DNA of 64,000 bases from Bacterioplanes sanyensis (GTDB lineage: Bacteria; Pseudomonadota; Gammaproteobacteria; Pseudomonadales; Oceanobacteraceae): assembly GCF_014652515.1 (NCBI RefSeq), contig NZ_BMYY01000004.1:186001-250000 (forward strand), written 5' to 3'. This document shows positions 16,797-25,937 of the stretch, one piece after another (position 1 is the stretch's first letter; every line of letters starts with the position of its first letter). The notes under the pieces are model-generated. The model was not told the DNA's origin. It ran no database searches and was given only the letters and a program-made list of their open reading frames with translations. The translations under genes were made by a program, and so were the position numbers.

Positions 16797-18725
16797 ATGC
16801 TTGATCAAAACGCCCTTTCCCAATTGAAGTCCCTGAAACAAGAAATACACGATAGCACGCCTCGCTTTCAGGGCCGCGTACGCGCCACCAGCGGGCGTTT
16901 TGGCTTTGTAAACACCGACGATGGCCAGCAGTTTTTTCTCTCTCCCGACGAGATGGATAAAGTCCTGCCGGGCGATGTTATTGAATTTCGCGTCGAAACC
17001 ACCAGCGAAGGCAAGCAACAGGGCGTGATTGAAAAACTCATCAGCACGGAGTTGGATGACTTCTTTGGCCGTTACCTTGTACGTGGCAAGGGCCATTTTG
17101 TGGAACCCGACCACGGCAGCATGAATCGCTGGATATTTGTACCGCCCGCCAAACGCCAAGGCTGTGCAGATGGCGACTTAGTCTATGCCCGCATGAGCCA
17201 GCACCCCTTTCCCAAGGGTCGTGCCCAAGCGGTGATTGAACAGCGCATCGGTGCTGCTAATGAAAAAGGCATTGAACACAGCTATATGCTGCAAAAATTC
17301 GGTCTTAGTGCCGAGTTCAGCGAAGCGGTCAACGCCGAAGTGCAGGCCCTGAGCGAACAAGGGCTAACTGAGCTGCTGGCGCAACGCGAGGATTTCACTC
17401 ACCTACCGTTTGTCACCATCGATTCTGCAGGCACCCGTGACCTAGACGATGCGCTGTATGCTGAAGCCCACAGCCAAGGCTGGACGCTGTGGGTCGCAGT
17501 GGCTGACCCAGCCGCCGTCATAGCTCCCGGCAGCGCCATTGACCAAGCAGCCCAAGCGCGCGGCACATCGGTTTATTTCCCACAGCAAATGCTGCCCATG
17601 CTGCCAACGGAGCTGTCAGAGCAGTTGTGCTCACTGAACGAAGACGAAGAGCGCGCGGCGCTGGTCATCGAGCTGCGCTTGGCCGACAGCGGCCAAATTG
17701 ACAGCACCCATTTATTCCGAGGTCGCATTCGCAGCCGAGGCAAACTGACCTACAACCAAGTCGCGCAATTGATTGCCGGCGAAGAAGCCGACATCAGCGC
17801 CGAACTGCATGGCCATTTATTGCACCTCAGCTCCTGCGCACAGGCATTAAGCCAATATCGCCAGCAACACTGCTTGGTGATGGAAGAGCGCCCAGATTAC
17901 AAACTGCTGTTTGATGAAGAAGGCCAGATTCGAGACATTGTGCAAGTAGAGCGCAATGAAGCGCACCGCTTAGTAGAAGAATGCATGCTCGCAGCCAACC
18001 GTGCTGTAGCCGATTGGCTGGCCAGCCAGCAGCAAGGGATATACATCAGCCACGCCGGTATTCGTACCGAGCGCTTAGGCGAAGTGACGAGCTTATTAAA
18101 AGAACACTTAGCGCTGCCGCAAAAGCCACAACTGCAAGAGTTGGATCAATACATCGAGCACTTGCAAACCGCCGCCAAGCATGAAGGTGAACTGCCGCTA
18201 CGCACTATTATTAGTCGCCAGCTTGAACGCAGCCTGATCAGCACCGAAGACGCGCCGCACTTCGGCTTGGGTTTCCAGCGTTACACCACGGCAACGTCAC
18301 CCCTGCGCAAGTACAACGACCTGCTGGTTCACCGCCTGATTGCCGCCTTGCTCCAGCAGCAGGAAGCCACGTTACCAGAAGCCGAGGTGCTGCAGCACAT
18401 CCAACAACAGCAAATGCTGGCTCGCTCAGCGGCCAACCAAACCGAACACTGGTTAAAGTTGCGCTGGTTAGCTCAACAACCAGAAGATGCCACGTTTGAA
18501 GCAACGTTGGTGCACATGAATGCCTCAAACTTTACCGTGCGTCTTAACGATACCGGCGTTGAAGGCATGATCGACCGTCGCAAGCAACGCAAAGAATGGA
18601 CGTTCGACACTAAGACTCTGAGCCATTACAAAGACGATCAGCGCTTTATTCTCGGCCAAACGGTTCGTGTGCGCGTCCATCAACTGGATGCCGACCGACG
18701 TCAATTGCAGTTTGCGTTGGCGTAA
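16797..18725 (+). CDS. rnb: Exoribonuclease II (RNase II)
   Basis: It degrades single-stranded RNA 3' to 5' and acts in mRNA turnover. Two OB/cold-shock-like domains occupy the first 170 residues. The RNB catalytic domain follows, with TIDSAGTRDLDDALYAE near residue 208 carrying the Mg-binding aspartates. An S1-like domain closes the protein (FTVRLNDTGVEGMIDRR). The ATG at 16797 gives 642 residues, close to the 644 of the E. coli enzyme, so the longer upstream frame was rejected. The ribosome site (CCAGCGG) is weak. A terminator follows at 18737. Confidence 0.93.
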   Translation: MLDQNALSQLKSLKQEIHDSTPRFQGRVRATSGRFGFVNTDDGQQFFLSPDEMDKVLPGDVIEFRVETTSEGKQQGVIEKLISTELDDFFGRYLVRGKGHFVEPDHGSMNRWIFVPPAKRQGCADGDLVYARMSQHPFPKGRAQAVIEQRIGAANEKGIEHSYMLQKFGLSAEFSEAVNAEVQALSEQGLTELLAQREDFTHLPFVTIDSAGTRDLDDALYAEAHSQGWTLWVAVADPAAVIAPGSAIDQAAQARGTSVYFPQQMLPMLPTELSEQLCSLNEDEERAALVIELRLADSGQIDSTHLFRGRIRSRGKLTYNQVAQLIAGEEADISAELHGHLLHLSSCAQALSQYRQQHCLVMEERPDYKLLFDEEGQIRDIVQVERNEAHRLVEECMLAANRAVADWLASQQQGIYISHAGIRTERLGEVTSLLKEHLALPQKPQLQELDQYIEHLQTAAKHEGELPLRTIISRQLERSLISTEDAPHFGLGFQRYTTATSPLRKYNDLLVHRLIAALLQQQEATLPEAEVLQHIQQQQMLARSAANQTEHWLKLRWLAQQPEDATFEATLVHMNASNFTVRLNDTGVEGMIDRRKQRKEWTFDTKTLSHYKDDQRFILGQTVRVRVHQLDADRRQLQFALA

Positions 18726-18736
18726 AACATCGGCAT

Positions 18737-18767
18737 AAAAAAAGAGGAGCTTTGCTCCTCTTTTTTT
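18737..18767. terminator. Bidirectional terminator
   Basis: The stem GAGGAGC/GCTCCTC is flanked by A7 and T7, between the rnb stop and the end of the convergent MvaT-like gene. Confidence 0.93.
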
Positions 18768-18788
18768 ATTGCTTACATCCGATACGGT

Positions 18789-19244
18789 TTAATCAACCTT
18801 CCAAGTTTTCACTGTGGCAAAACCGTATTCGTCAATCCATTGATCCAGCAACTTAGGGTTACGCTTAATTTTCTCAACTTTCTCTTGTGTCGCTGGATTT
18901 TTGTACGTACCCACCGCTAATTTAGGCTTTGGCAATGTACTTGGTTTGCTGTTGCCTTTTTTATTCGCAACTTTTTCAAAGTGCTTTTGCAAGTTGGTGT
19001 AAATCGATGACGGTGCTTCCTGACTCGCCATGCTGATGATCCATTTTTCAATTTCAGCAGCACGGGCAACAAACAGTTCATGTTCGGACAAGCCGTTTTG
19101 GTTGCACAACCGCCTGACGATAGTATCGAACTCCTTAATACCCTCGAGCTTCTTTTCCTGCTCTATCTTCAGTGCTTCCAGTTCTTCAATCTTTTGCTTA
19201 TGCAGCTGAATTTTCTTATCGATATCTTCGGAGAATACGCTCAC
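18789..19244 (-). CDS. MvaT/MvaU-like H-NS-family nucleoid protein
   Basis: The N-terminal 40 residues form a charged coiled coil (DKKIQLHKQKIEELEALKIE). The last 40 resemble the C-terminal DNA-binding module of Pseudomonas MvaT: TYKNPATQEKVEKI, then LLDQWIDEYGFATVKTW against the family's YKNP-HTGE and LK-x-W-x-x-x-G pattern. MvaT proteins coat AT-rich, often foreign DNA and silence it. At 151 residues it is longer than MvaT (about 124), with an inserted middle helix. KRNPK replaces the family's GGNHK minor-groove loop, so sequence preference may differ. The GTG start is preceded by GAGGT. It stands alone. Confidence 0.65.
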   Translation of the reverse strand: MSVFSEDIDKKIQLHKQKIEELEALKIEQEKKLEGIKEFDTIVRRLCNQNGLSEHELFVARAAEIEKWIISMASQEAPSSIYTNLQKHFEKVANKKGNSKPSTLPKPKLAVGTYKNPATQEKVEKIKRNPKLLDQWIDEYGFATVKTWKVD

Positions 19245-19407
19245 TGTTTACCTCAAGTAGTACTATTCATGAAATGATCTAAACGACATACCGATATTGC
19301 CCATTACTCAGCCACACTGCCTAATTAAGTGACTGATTACTGCAATACCCATATGCCAAGCCACGGGCTGATGCTTATTTGACCGTGTACTTATCGTTTA
19401 AACGAAT

Positions 19408-19425
19408 GGTTAGCAGGCGCTAACC
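19408..19425. repeat. Perfect inverted repeat in intergenic DNA
   Basis: GGTTAGC and GCTAACC arms of 7 bases enclose a 4-base loop. There is no T tract, so it is not a terminator. It could be an operator for the flanking MvaT-like gene, but position alone does not show it. Confidence 0.5.
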
Positions 19426-19733
19426 AAGGCCGTCAAAGTATCGGGCAAAGATGAACATTATTCAATGCATACTGACGAATCTACACCCGTTTAAGCATAT
19501 CAAACTTGTGAACAATCCGTTGCCGGCTTCTAAACACCACGACGGCTTCTTATTACAACGCCATTGTGCCTCCTCTAGCCAGCAAAGTGCCGACCACTTC
19601 TTGGTGCTATGTATGGCCCACCAACCCGTTAGCCCCAGCCCTTGTCTATGCAGGAAGAGTATTTGCAGGATAAGCACCAACGTTCCCTATTGACTGGTTA
19701 TTGATTTGGAACAAGCCATCCACAACCTGACAC

Positions 19734-19762
19734 TTGCTGACAGAATTGGTAAAGATTATTAT
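19734..19762 (+). promoter_or_regulatory. Candidate sigma-70 promoter of feoAB
   Basis: TTGCTG (19734-19739) and TATTAT (19757-19762) are separated by 17 bases. The likely transcription start is about 25 bases before the feoA ATG. The -35 element keeps only the TTG half of the consensus. Confidence 0.45.
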
Positions 19763-19772
19763 TCCCATTCTT
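19754..19772 (+). promoter_or_regulatory. Candidate Fur box at the feo promoter
   Basis: The 19 bases match 12 positions of the classical GATAATGATAATCATTATC operator and overlap the -10 element. That is where an iron repressor would act, and feoAB is commonly Fur-controlled. The match is only moderate. Confidence 0.38.
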
Positions 19773-19791
19773 TCCGGCAGAGCCTGATCGT

Positions 19792-20028
19792 ATGACTACC
19801 TTGGCACACCTCAATATCGGCGAACGCGCTCGCATCAGTGATATTCAAGCTGGCACCTCAGCTTTTCAACGCAAATTATTGGCGCTGGGGTTAGTTCCAG
19901 GCGCTGAGATTGCCCTGTGCCGTACAGCCCCGTTGGGCGATCCACTGCAATTTCAACTCAATGGCGGTTCGATCAGTCTGCGCCAACAGGAAGCTAGGTT
20001 AATCCAAGTACGCCTGCTGGACGCTTAA
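19792..20028 (+). CDS. feoA: Ferrous iron transport protein A
   Basis: A small cytosolic SH3-like protein of 78 residues that assists FeoB. The family pattern is present: a short helix, LLALGLVPGAEIALCRTAPLG, then PLQFQLNGGSISLR. It is followed by feoB after 46 bases, forming the usual feoAB pair. A candidate promoter and Fur-like site lie just upstream. No feoC follows feoB. Confidence 0.93.
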   Translation: MTTLAHLNIGERARISDIQAGTSAFQRKLLALGLVPGAEIALCRTAPLGDPLQFQLNGGSISLRQQEARLIQVRLLDA

Positions 20029-20074
20029 ACCGCTCCGCTTTACCCACGACCGCTCACAACATATCGAGGTATAT

Positions 20075-22339
20075 ATGCCAGAGGCAGTCATTGGCCTAAT
20101 CGGCAATCCCAACTGTGGCAAATCCACATTATTTAATACCCTGACTGGCGCCCGACAAGTAGTCGGCAACTGGCCAGGGGTGACGGTTGAGCGCAAAAGT
20201 GGCCAGCTTCAGGGCCAACAGCAAAAGTGCACCTTGATTGATTTGCCCGGCACTTATTCTCTGGACAGCAGCGATGACGAAACACCCGCCGACGAGCACA
20301 TTGCACGGCAGTTTCTTCTTAATGGCGAAGCCGATCTCATCATTAATATTGTCGATGCCAATAATTTGCAGCGGCATTTGTATTTAACAGCGCAACTGCT
20401 CGATATGCAGGTACCACTGATATGTGTGGTTAATATGGTGGATGTGGCTGCCCGCCACGGCAAACGCATTGATTGCGATGCTTTGGCAAAGCAGCTGGGC
20501 GTCCCTGTTATCCCGATGGTGGCAGCAAGCGGTAAAGGCACCGAAGCGCTGCGACAACACATTGATCAGCAGCTTGGCCAGCCCTGTCCGACGCGCCCGG
20601 TAACATTTGACGATCCTCAGTTAGAGGCAGCCATTATGCAGCTGTGCCAACCATCATCTGGCATCAGTGCGTCGCGGTTTCACGCAGTCCAATGGCTCCA
20701 TCAACCTGAGCAGGCACCCGCTGCGGTTACTCACTGTGCCCAACAGTTGCAGCAATCATTGCAACAGCAGCAGTCCATCGACGCTCGTATCGCCAGCCAG
20801 CGCTATACCCGGCTAGCGGATATCGTGGCCAATGTCAGCCACAGTGAAATGCACGCCGCCAGTTTGACAGAAAAAATTGATCACTGGGTGCTAAATCGCT
20901 GGCTCGGCATCCCGATTTTTTTCTTGGTCATGTATTTCATGTTTACCTTCGCCATTAATATTGGTGGGGCGTTTATCGATTTCTTTGATATTGCTGCAGC
21001 GACGATCTTTGTTGATGGCAGCCGCTGGTTGCTGGATAGCCTCTCGTCCCCTGCATGGCTGACCACGATATTGGCCGATGGCATTGGCGGCGGCATTCAA
21101 TTAGTCGCGACTTTTGTACCCGTCATTGCCGGCCTGTATTTGGTGCTGTCCTTTATTGAAGATTCTGGCTACATGGCTAGGGCTGCGTTTGTGATGGACC
21201 GGCTAATGCGCAGCGTTGGTTTGCCTGGGAAATCTTTTGTGCCGCTCATCGTTGGTTTTGGCTGTAACGTGCCGGCCGTTATGGCGGCTCGCTCATTGGA
21301 TACCCACAAAGATCGGCTATTAACCATTGCCATGGCGCCCTTTATGTCATGCGGCGCGCGTTTATCGGTTTACGCCATGTTTGCGGCGGTGTTCTTTCAT
21401 CAACATGGCGCCAGCGTGGTGTTTGCGCTGTATGTGCTCGGCATTGCTATGGCCATTTTGACTGGCCTGGCGCTGAAGAAAACCTTGTTCCGCAGCGACC
21501 TAACTCCGTTTGTGATGGAAATGCCGGCCTATCACGTGCCCACGTTAAAAGGTGTGCTTTGGAAAACTTGGCAAAAGCTAAAGGCATTTTGCACCCGCGC
21601 TGGCAAAACCATCGTCATGGTAGTGGTACTGCTTAGCTTTATTAACTCGATCGGCACTGACGGCTCATTTGGCAACCAAAACCGCGACGATTCTGCTTTA
21701 TCTGCTCTGGCACGCGTAGTCACACCGGTTTTTGCACCAATGGGCGTCGCTAAAGATAACTGGCAGGCCACGGTCGGCATTGTGACTGGGCTGTTCGCTA
21801 AAGAAACCGTTGTAGGCACCTTGGATGCCTTGTATTCACCTGCCAACTCCGAGCACCACCAGTTCGATTTAGTCGCCGGCCTACAAGAGGCGGTCGCTAC
21901 CATTCCGGAAAACCTCAGCGCCGCTCTGGACGGTTGGCTCGATCCGTTGGGTTTATCCATTGTTGGCGCCGACCAACAAGCAGAGCAAGGTGTGCAAGCC
22001 GATACCTTTAATAGCATGGCCACAGCCTTCGGCAGCTCGGCAGCAGCATTTGCTTATTTGGTCTTCGTTTTACTCTATACGCCGTGCGTTGCCACATTGG
22101 GTGCCATGGTGCGCGAAGCCGGCATGCGCTGGATGTTATTCGTCGCTGGCTGGAGCACGGCGCTGGCCTACTGCAGCGCCGTCATTTGCTACCAACTGTC
22201 ACAGTTGAGCCTGCATCCGCTCACTGCGTTTGGCTGGGTTTTGGGCTGTAGCTGTCTATTGGCGTTGGGGCTGTGGCAGATGCGCCGCTACGGTGTTCGT
22301 CGTGACCAGCAACTGATTCCACTAACGCCTGTTTCATAA
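20075..22339 (+). CDS. feoB: Ferrous iron transporter FeoB
   Basis: An inner-membrane Fe(II) importer with an N-terminal G domain. The G1 motif GNPNCGKST is at residues 10-18, the G2/G3 region DLPGTYSL at about 68 and the G4-like NMVD at about 120. The helical spacer follows to about residue 265. The membrane part (about 285-745) has two Gate-like repeats, seen in GFGCNVPAVMAARS and the C-terminal YTPCVATLGAM; these paired cysteine motifs line the iron path. The 754 residues compare with 773 in E. coli. AGGTATAT precedes the ATG. Iron repression is expected from the feoA promoter. Confidence 0.96.
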   Translation: MPEAVIGLIGNPNCGKSTLFNTLTGARQVVGNWPGVTVERKSGQLQGQQQKCTLIDLPGTYSLDSSDDETPADEHIARQFLLNGEADLIINIVDANNLQRHLYLTAQLLDMQVPLICVVNMVDVAARHGKRIDCDALAKQLGVPVIPMVAASGKGTEALRQHIDQQLGQPCPTRPVTFDDPQLEAAIMQLCQPSSGISASRFHAVQWLHQPEQAPAAVTHCAQQLQQSLQQQQSIDARIASQRYTRLADIVANVSHSEMHAASLTEKIDHWVLNRWLGIPIFFLVMYFMFTFAINIGGAFIDFFDIAAATIFVDGSRWLLDSLSSPAWLTTILADGIGGGIQLVATFVPVIAGLYLVLSFIEDSGYMARAAFVMDRLMRSVGLPGKSFVPLIVGFGCNVPAVMAARSLDTHKDRLLTIAMAPFMSCGARLSVYAMFAAVFFHQHGASVVFALYVLGIAMAILTGLALKKTLFRSDLTPFVMEMPAYHVPTLKGVLWKTWQKLKAFCTRAGKTIVMVVVLLSFINSIGTDGSFGNQNRDDSALSALARVVTPVFAPMGVAKDNWQATVGIVTGLFAKETVVGTLDALYSPANSEHHQFDLVAGLQEAVATIPENLSAALDGWLDPLGLSIVGADQQAEQGVQADTFNSMATAFGSSAAAFAYLVFVLLYTPCVATLGAMVREAGMRWMLFVAGWSTALAYCSAVICYQLSQLSLHPLTAFGWVLGCSCLLALGLWQMRRYGVRRDQQLIPLTPVS

Positions 22340-22458
22340 GGAATAATCGCGTCGTGGCTGCCGCCAGTTGTGGCAGCCACAAACCTGCTATCAGGCGGCT
22401 ATGAACTCACGGTTCGCTGAGTTAGAATGCGCGCGCTTCAAATCCGAGGACACAGACG

Positions 22459-23724
22459 ATGGAATTAATCGCTGACCAGGGCACATTATTTGTCATCCTG
22501 GCCTGCATTTTTGGCGCTTTCATGGCTTGGGGTATTGGTGCGAATGACGTCGCCAATGCCATGGGTACATCCGTAGGCTCCAAAGCAATCACCATTAAGC
22601 AAGCAGTGTTAATTGCGATTGTATTTGAATTTGCCGGTGCATTTTTAGCCGGTGGTGAGGTAACGGCAACGATTCGCAAAGGCATTATTGATGCCGACGT
22701 GGTCAGTGCCAATCCTGACTTATTAGTATTTGGCATGCTGTCGTCATTATTGGCGGCTGGCACTTGGCTGATGATCGCCTCAATCCGTGGCTGGCCCGTG
22801 TCCACCACCCACTCTATTGTCGGTGCCATTGTTGGGTTCGCTGCCGTGGGCATCTCTATGGAAGCGGTCAAATGGGGCAAGGTCGGCAACATTGCCGCCA
22901 GTTGGGTGGTATCGCCCCTGGTAGCCGGTAGTATTGCGTTTGTATTGTACAAATCGGTTCAACACTGGATTCACGACAGTGACAACCCATTTGCACAATC
23001 CAAGCGCCTGGTGCCGTTTTATATCTTCCTAGTGGGCTTTGTGATCGCCATGGTGACCTTGACCAAGGGGCTCAAGCACCTTGGACTTGATATCACCTTT
23101 ACTCAAGCATTGGGTTATTCCTTTGTATTGGGTCTGATTATCATGGCTATTGGTGCATTTTTTGTACGCCGGGTACATGCCGATCCAGAAGTGTCGGAGG
23201 CAGCACATTTTGCCAACGTCGAGAAAGTCTTCGCTATTTTGATGGTGTTTACCGCTTGCGCCATGGCCTTTGCCCACGGCTCCAACGATGTAGCCAATGC
23301 TATTGGCCCAGTCGCCGCCATTTATACTGTGGTTTCTAATGGCGGAGAAGTCGTCGCCAAGTCGGTTGTGCCGGTGTGGATCTTATTGGTGGGTGCGGTC
23401 GGCATTGTGATTGGCTTAATGACCTTTGGCCATCGCGTTATCGCCACCGTAGGCACTGGTATTACCGAGCTAACGCCCAGTCGTGGTTTTGCTGCTACGC
23501 TGGCGTCGGCCACCACAGTGGTCGTTGCCTCGGGCACGGGCTTGCCGGTATCAACGACTCAGGTATTGGTCGGTGCAGTGCTGGGGGTCGGCTTAGCCAT
23601 GGGGGCAGGCGCCTTGAATCACCGCAAGATCGGCTCGATTTTCATCTCTTGGCTGGTGACGCTGCCTGCTGGCGCCTTACTGGCGATTATATTCTTCTCC
23701 ATTTTTAAATGGATCTGGCTGTAA
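22459..23724 (+). CDS. pit: PiT-family inorganic phosphate transporter
   Basis: A low-affinity phosphate (metal-phosphate) symporter of the inner membrane. The family repeat GANDVANAMGTSVGSKA occurs near residue 30 and again as GSNDVANAIGP near residue 274, which is the PiT signature duplicated in both halves. About 10-11 membrane segments are visible in the 421 residues. The upstream DUF47/PhoU-like partner seen in many species is absent; only a 119-base gap separates it from feoB, with GAGGA 10 bases before the start. Substrate specificity for phosphate rather than sulfate is inferred from the family. Confidence 0.93.
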   Translation: MELIADQGTLFVILACIFGAFMAWGIGANDVANAMGTSVGSKAITIKQAVLIAIVFEFAGAFLAGGEVTATIRKGIIDADVVSANPDLLVFGMLSSLLAAGTWLMIASIRGWPVSTTHSIVGAIVGFAAVGISMEAVKWGKVGNIAASWVVSPLVAGSIAFVLYKSVQHWIHDSDNPFAQSKRLVPFYIFLVGFVIAMVTLTKGLKHLGLDITFTQALGYSFVLGLIIMAIGAFFVRRVHADPEVSEAAHFANVEKVFAILMVFTACAMAFAHGSNDVANAIGPVAAIYTVVSNGGEVVAKSVVPVWILLVGAVGIVIGLMTFGHRVIATVGTGITELTPSRGFAATLASATTVVVASGTGLPVSTTQVLVGAVLGVGLAMGAGALNHRKIGSIFISWLVTLPAGALLAIIFFSIFKWIWL

Positions 23725-23730
23725 CTGCTG

Positions 23731-23757
23731 GGCGCCAGTTAGACTGGCGCCTATTTT
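23731..23757 (+). terminator. Terminator after the pit gene
   Basis: The stem GGCGCCAG/CTGGCGCC is followed by TATTTTC, a modest T tract, directly beyond the transporter stop. Confidence 0.75.
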
Positions 23758-23767
23758 CAGAAGCCTA

Positions 23768-24382
23768 TTAAGGCCTAGGTTTAGCCATCAGCTCTCCCAG
23801 CGCGGCATAGCCACTGCCTCCCAAACGAGCCAGCGGGTCTAGCTGTGCTGCATCCACGTAGTGGCGCCCATCTTTTTCCGTCACTAACTCATCACGACAA
23901 AACACCCGCTCTATCTGCAAAAAAACAATGTTCTGCTGCGCCGCTCCTAGGCTCAGTTGCTGTTGCCAATGACATAAAAACGCCACCGGCGCAGTGGCAA
24001 CACGCGGCAAGTCGGCACCCGGCCAATCCACCAATGGTAAATCGGCTAGCTCAGGTTGCTGCAACTCGCTTTCTCCTGCGGGTAAGCTGGCGGCGCTTTG
24101 GTTGAGTGGCAGCAGTTGTGAGCGACTGGCAATGTGAACAACGGCTTTGCCATGACGCAAATTGGCACAGCTGTCTTTCACGCTGCCGTCAGCCTTGTGA
24201 CCAATCGACACCATTAATGTCGGCGGCTCGGAACAGACGGGGGCAAAAAAAGAAAACGGTGCCAAGTTCAGCTCACCATTACTATGACGAGTCAAAATCC
24301 AAGCTATCGGGCGCGGAATCACGGTTTGAGTTAACCAGTGATAACGCTGATTAGGACTGAGTGAAGCAAAATCGATTTCCAT
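23768..24382 (-). CDS. Flavin reductase-like domain protein
   Basis: The 204-residue protein has the DIM6/NTAB-type FMN-binding fold. The N-terminal signature is YHWLTQTVIPRPIAWILT, then LAPFSFFAPVCSEPPTLMVSIG, with KDSCANLR following. Such proteins bind FMN and serve as flavin reductases or unknown oxidoreductases. The ATG at 24382 follows a GAGGAG ribosome site and matches the family start; a longer frame upstream runs through the divergent gene's promoter and was rejected. It is divergent from the symporter gene, with 61 bases between starts. Confidence 0.85.
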   Translation of the reverse strand: MEIDFASLSPNQRYHWLTQTVIPRPIAWILTRHSNGELNLAPFSFFAPVCSEPPTLMVSIGHKADGSVKDSCANLRHGKAVVHIASRSQLLPLNQSAASLPAGESELQQPELADLPLVDWPGADLPRVATAPVAFLCHWQQQLSLGAAQQNIVFLQIERVFCRDELVTEKDGRHYVDAAQLDPLARLGGSGYAALGELMAKPRP

Positions 24383-24443
24383 AACTCCTCGCTTGAGATC
24401 AATGCAGGTAGACGGTATAACGCGGCAACCGTCAGGAGGCCCT

Positions 24444-25409
24444 ATGTTATCAGTCAGCCGTTTGTTCCCGTTACTTGCCATTGCCGTCAGCGTACTGGCT
24501 TGGTACGAACCTGCCCCCTTGCTCAGCTGGGGCGACGCCATTGTGCCGCTACTCATGCTGGTGATGTTCTGTATGGGGCTGACGCTGCGCTGGCAGGATT
24601 TTCGCCGCGTATGGAACAAACCCAAGCCGTTAGCGCTGGGGGTGGTGTTGCAGTTTAGCGTCATGCCCCTATTGGCCTGGGTGCTAGCCAACCTGCTACA
24701 ACTACCGAACGAGCTCGCAATTGGCTTGATGTTGGTCGGTGCCTGCGCCGGTGGCACCGCTTCCAATGTGATTACTTATCTAGCCGGTGGCGACGTCGCC
24801 CTGTCAGTCAGCATGACCTTGCTCTCCACCCTCTGGGGCGTGGTATTAACGCCCTATTTGGTGTGGTTTTACGCCGGTGCCCACGTAGAAGTCGCTCCAC
24901 TGGCAATGCTGGCCACATTGGCGCAGATCGTACTTTTGCCCATTCTTGTAGGATTGCTGGTCAGCCGTTTTTTGCCGCAACTGCGCCAGGTCCTACAGCG
25001 CTATTTAGCCGACTTGGCCAGCGCCGTTATCCTCTTCATTATTGCCATTATCGTCGCCCTCAATGCCGAAGAAGTCGCGACCCTTGCGTTACCTGTCATC
25101 GCCGCAGTGGCACTGCATAATATTTTGGGTTTGGCGATCGGCTACGGCGTCGCGCGCTGGAGCGGACAAACCAAAGTCGAGGCGCGTACCATTGCCATTG
25201 AAGTTGGCATGCAAAACTCCGGCTTGGGCGTAGCACTGGCTATGAAGTACTACAGCCCGCTGGCCGCCCTGCCTGGGGCTTTATTTAGTATTTGGCACAA
25301 CCTGAGCGGATCGGCGCTAGCTAGCTACTGGCAATGGCGCACCCGTCATCAAATTGCAACACAGCTGAGCGACTCTCAGTCAACGGCAACGCCAAAAACT
25401 TACGAATGA
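24444..25409 (+). CDS. Bile acid:sodium symporter family protein
   Basis: The 321-residue inner-membrane protein has about 9-10 membrane segments. The family's crossover features appear as VGACAGGTASNVITYLAGGDVALSVS (first half, about residues 105-130) and IAIEVGMQNSGLGVAL (second half, about 250-265), both with the conserved Gly-Asn pattern. Bacterial members carry organic anions; several transport pantoate or similar acids, and the true substrate here is unknown. The ATG at 24444 follows AGGAGG and starts the membrane part, so the upstream extension was rejected. Confidence 0.9.
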   Translation: MLSVSRLFPLLAIAVSVLAWYEPAPLLSWGDAIVPLLMLVMFCMGLTLRWQDFRRVWNKPKPLALGVVLQFSVMPLLAWVLANLLQLPNELAIGLMLVGACAGGTASNVITYLAGGDVALSVSMTLLSTLWGVVLTPYLVWFYAGAHVEVAPLAMLATLAQIVLLPILVGLLVSRFLPQLRQVLQRYLADLASAVILFIIAIIVALNAEEVATLALPVIAAVALHNILGLAIGYGVARWSGQTKVEARTIAIEVGMQNSGLGVALAMKYYSPLAALPGALFSIWHNLSGSALASYWQWRTRHQIATQLSDSQSTATPKTYE

Positions 25410-25626
25410 AAGCAAAAGCTGCTTGGTATGCTCAGGGAAGTGGGCTACTATGACTCTGCCGGTTAACTCCGGTGGTATTGACGAGTGCTCCATATTTGAA
25501 CGATATGCATGATACTGGTCGATAGAAAGGCATGGCTGCAGCTACTAGGCACTCATTCGAACCAGTAACAACAGCGTATGCTCAAGTAATACCCGCCAAT
25601 AATGGCACAACTGTTAGGAAAAACGC

Positions 25627-25836
25627 ATGGCAGATTTAGTTCAAGGCACCGTCAAATGGTTCAACGATGAAAAAGGCTTCGGCTTCATCGCTCAAGATTC
25701 CGGTAAAGACGTATTCGTTCACTTCAGTGCAATCAACGGTAACGGCCGTAAAACACTGGTAGAAGGCCAGACCGTAACCATGGAAGTGGTTCAAGGTCAA
25801 AAAGGTCCTCAAGCGGAAAACGTGACTCCAGTCTGA
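25627..25836 (+). CDS. CspA-family cold shock protein
   Basis: An RNA chaperone that melts mRNA structure. The 69 residues form one cold-shock domain with both RNP motifs: KGFGFIAQ (RNP1) and VFVHFSAI (RNP2), starting [14 protein letters not shown] long leader of more than 200 bases separates it from the symporter gene, as in cold-induced cspA genes, though no known thermosensor element could be verified. AGGAAAAACGC precedes the ATG. A terminator follows at 25844. Confidence 0.95.
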   Translation: MADLVQGTVKWFNDEKGFGFIAQDSGKDVFVHFSAINGNGRKTLVEGQTVTMEVVQGQKGPQAENVTPV

Positions 25837-25843
25837 TTTTCCT

Positions 25844-25880
25844 AACCCAGCGGCATCCGCCGCTGGGTTTCTTGCTTTTC
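25844..25880 (+). terminator. Terminator after the cold shock gene
   Basis: The stem AACCCAGCGG/CCGCTGGGTT encloses CATC and is followed by a T-rich run (TCTTGCTTTTC). Confidence 0.88.
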
Positions 25881-25937
25881 CCTCCTTCGTAATGCTTAGA
25901 TAAATAGCCCAATCACCTCCACAGGCGATGTACTTCG

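Larger units (their letters stand above)
19245..19791. other. Long intergenic stretch between the MvaT-like gene and feoA
   Basis: No convincing gene is seen in these 547 bases. Short open frames on both strands have implausible composition and no family match. A perfect 7-base inverted repeat (GGTTAGC-AGGC-GCTAACC) lies at 19408-19425 and could be a regulator site or an RNA hairpin. The feo promoter and a candidate Fur site are at the right end. It probably also carries the MvaT-like gene's promoter on the left. Confidence 0.5.

Noticed and set aside
19451-19693. Possible small genes on both strands in the gap before feoA
   Set aside because: Frames on opposite strands overlap the same bases, neither has a ribosome site or recognisable protein pattern, and no transposase motif is seen.
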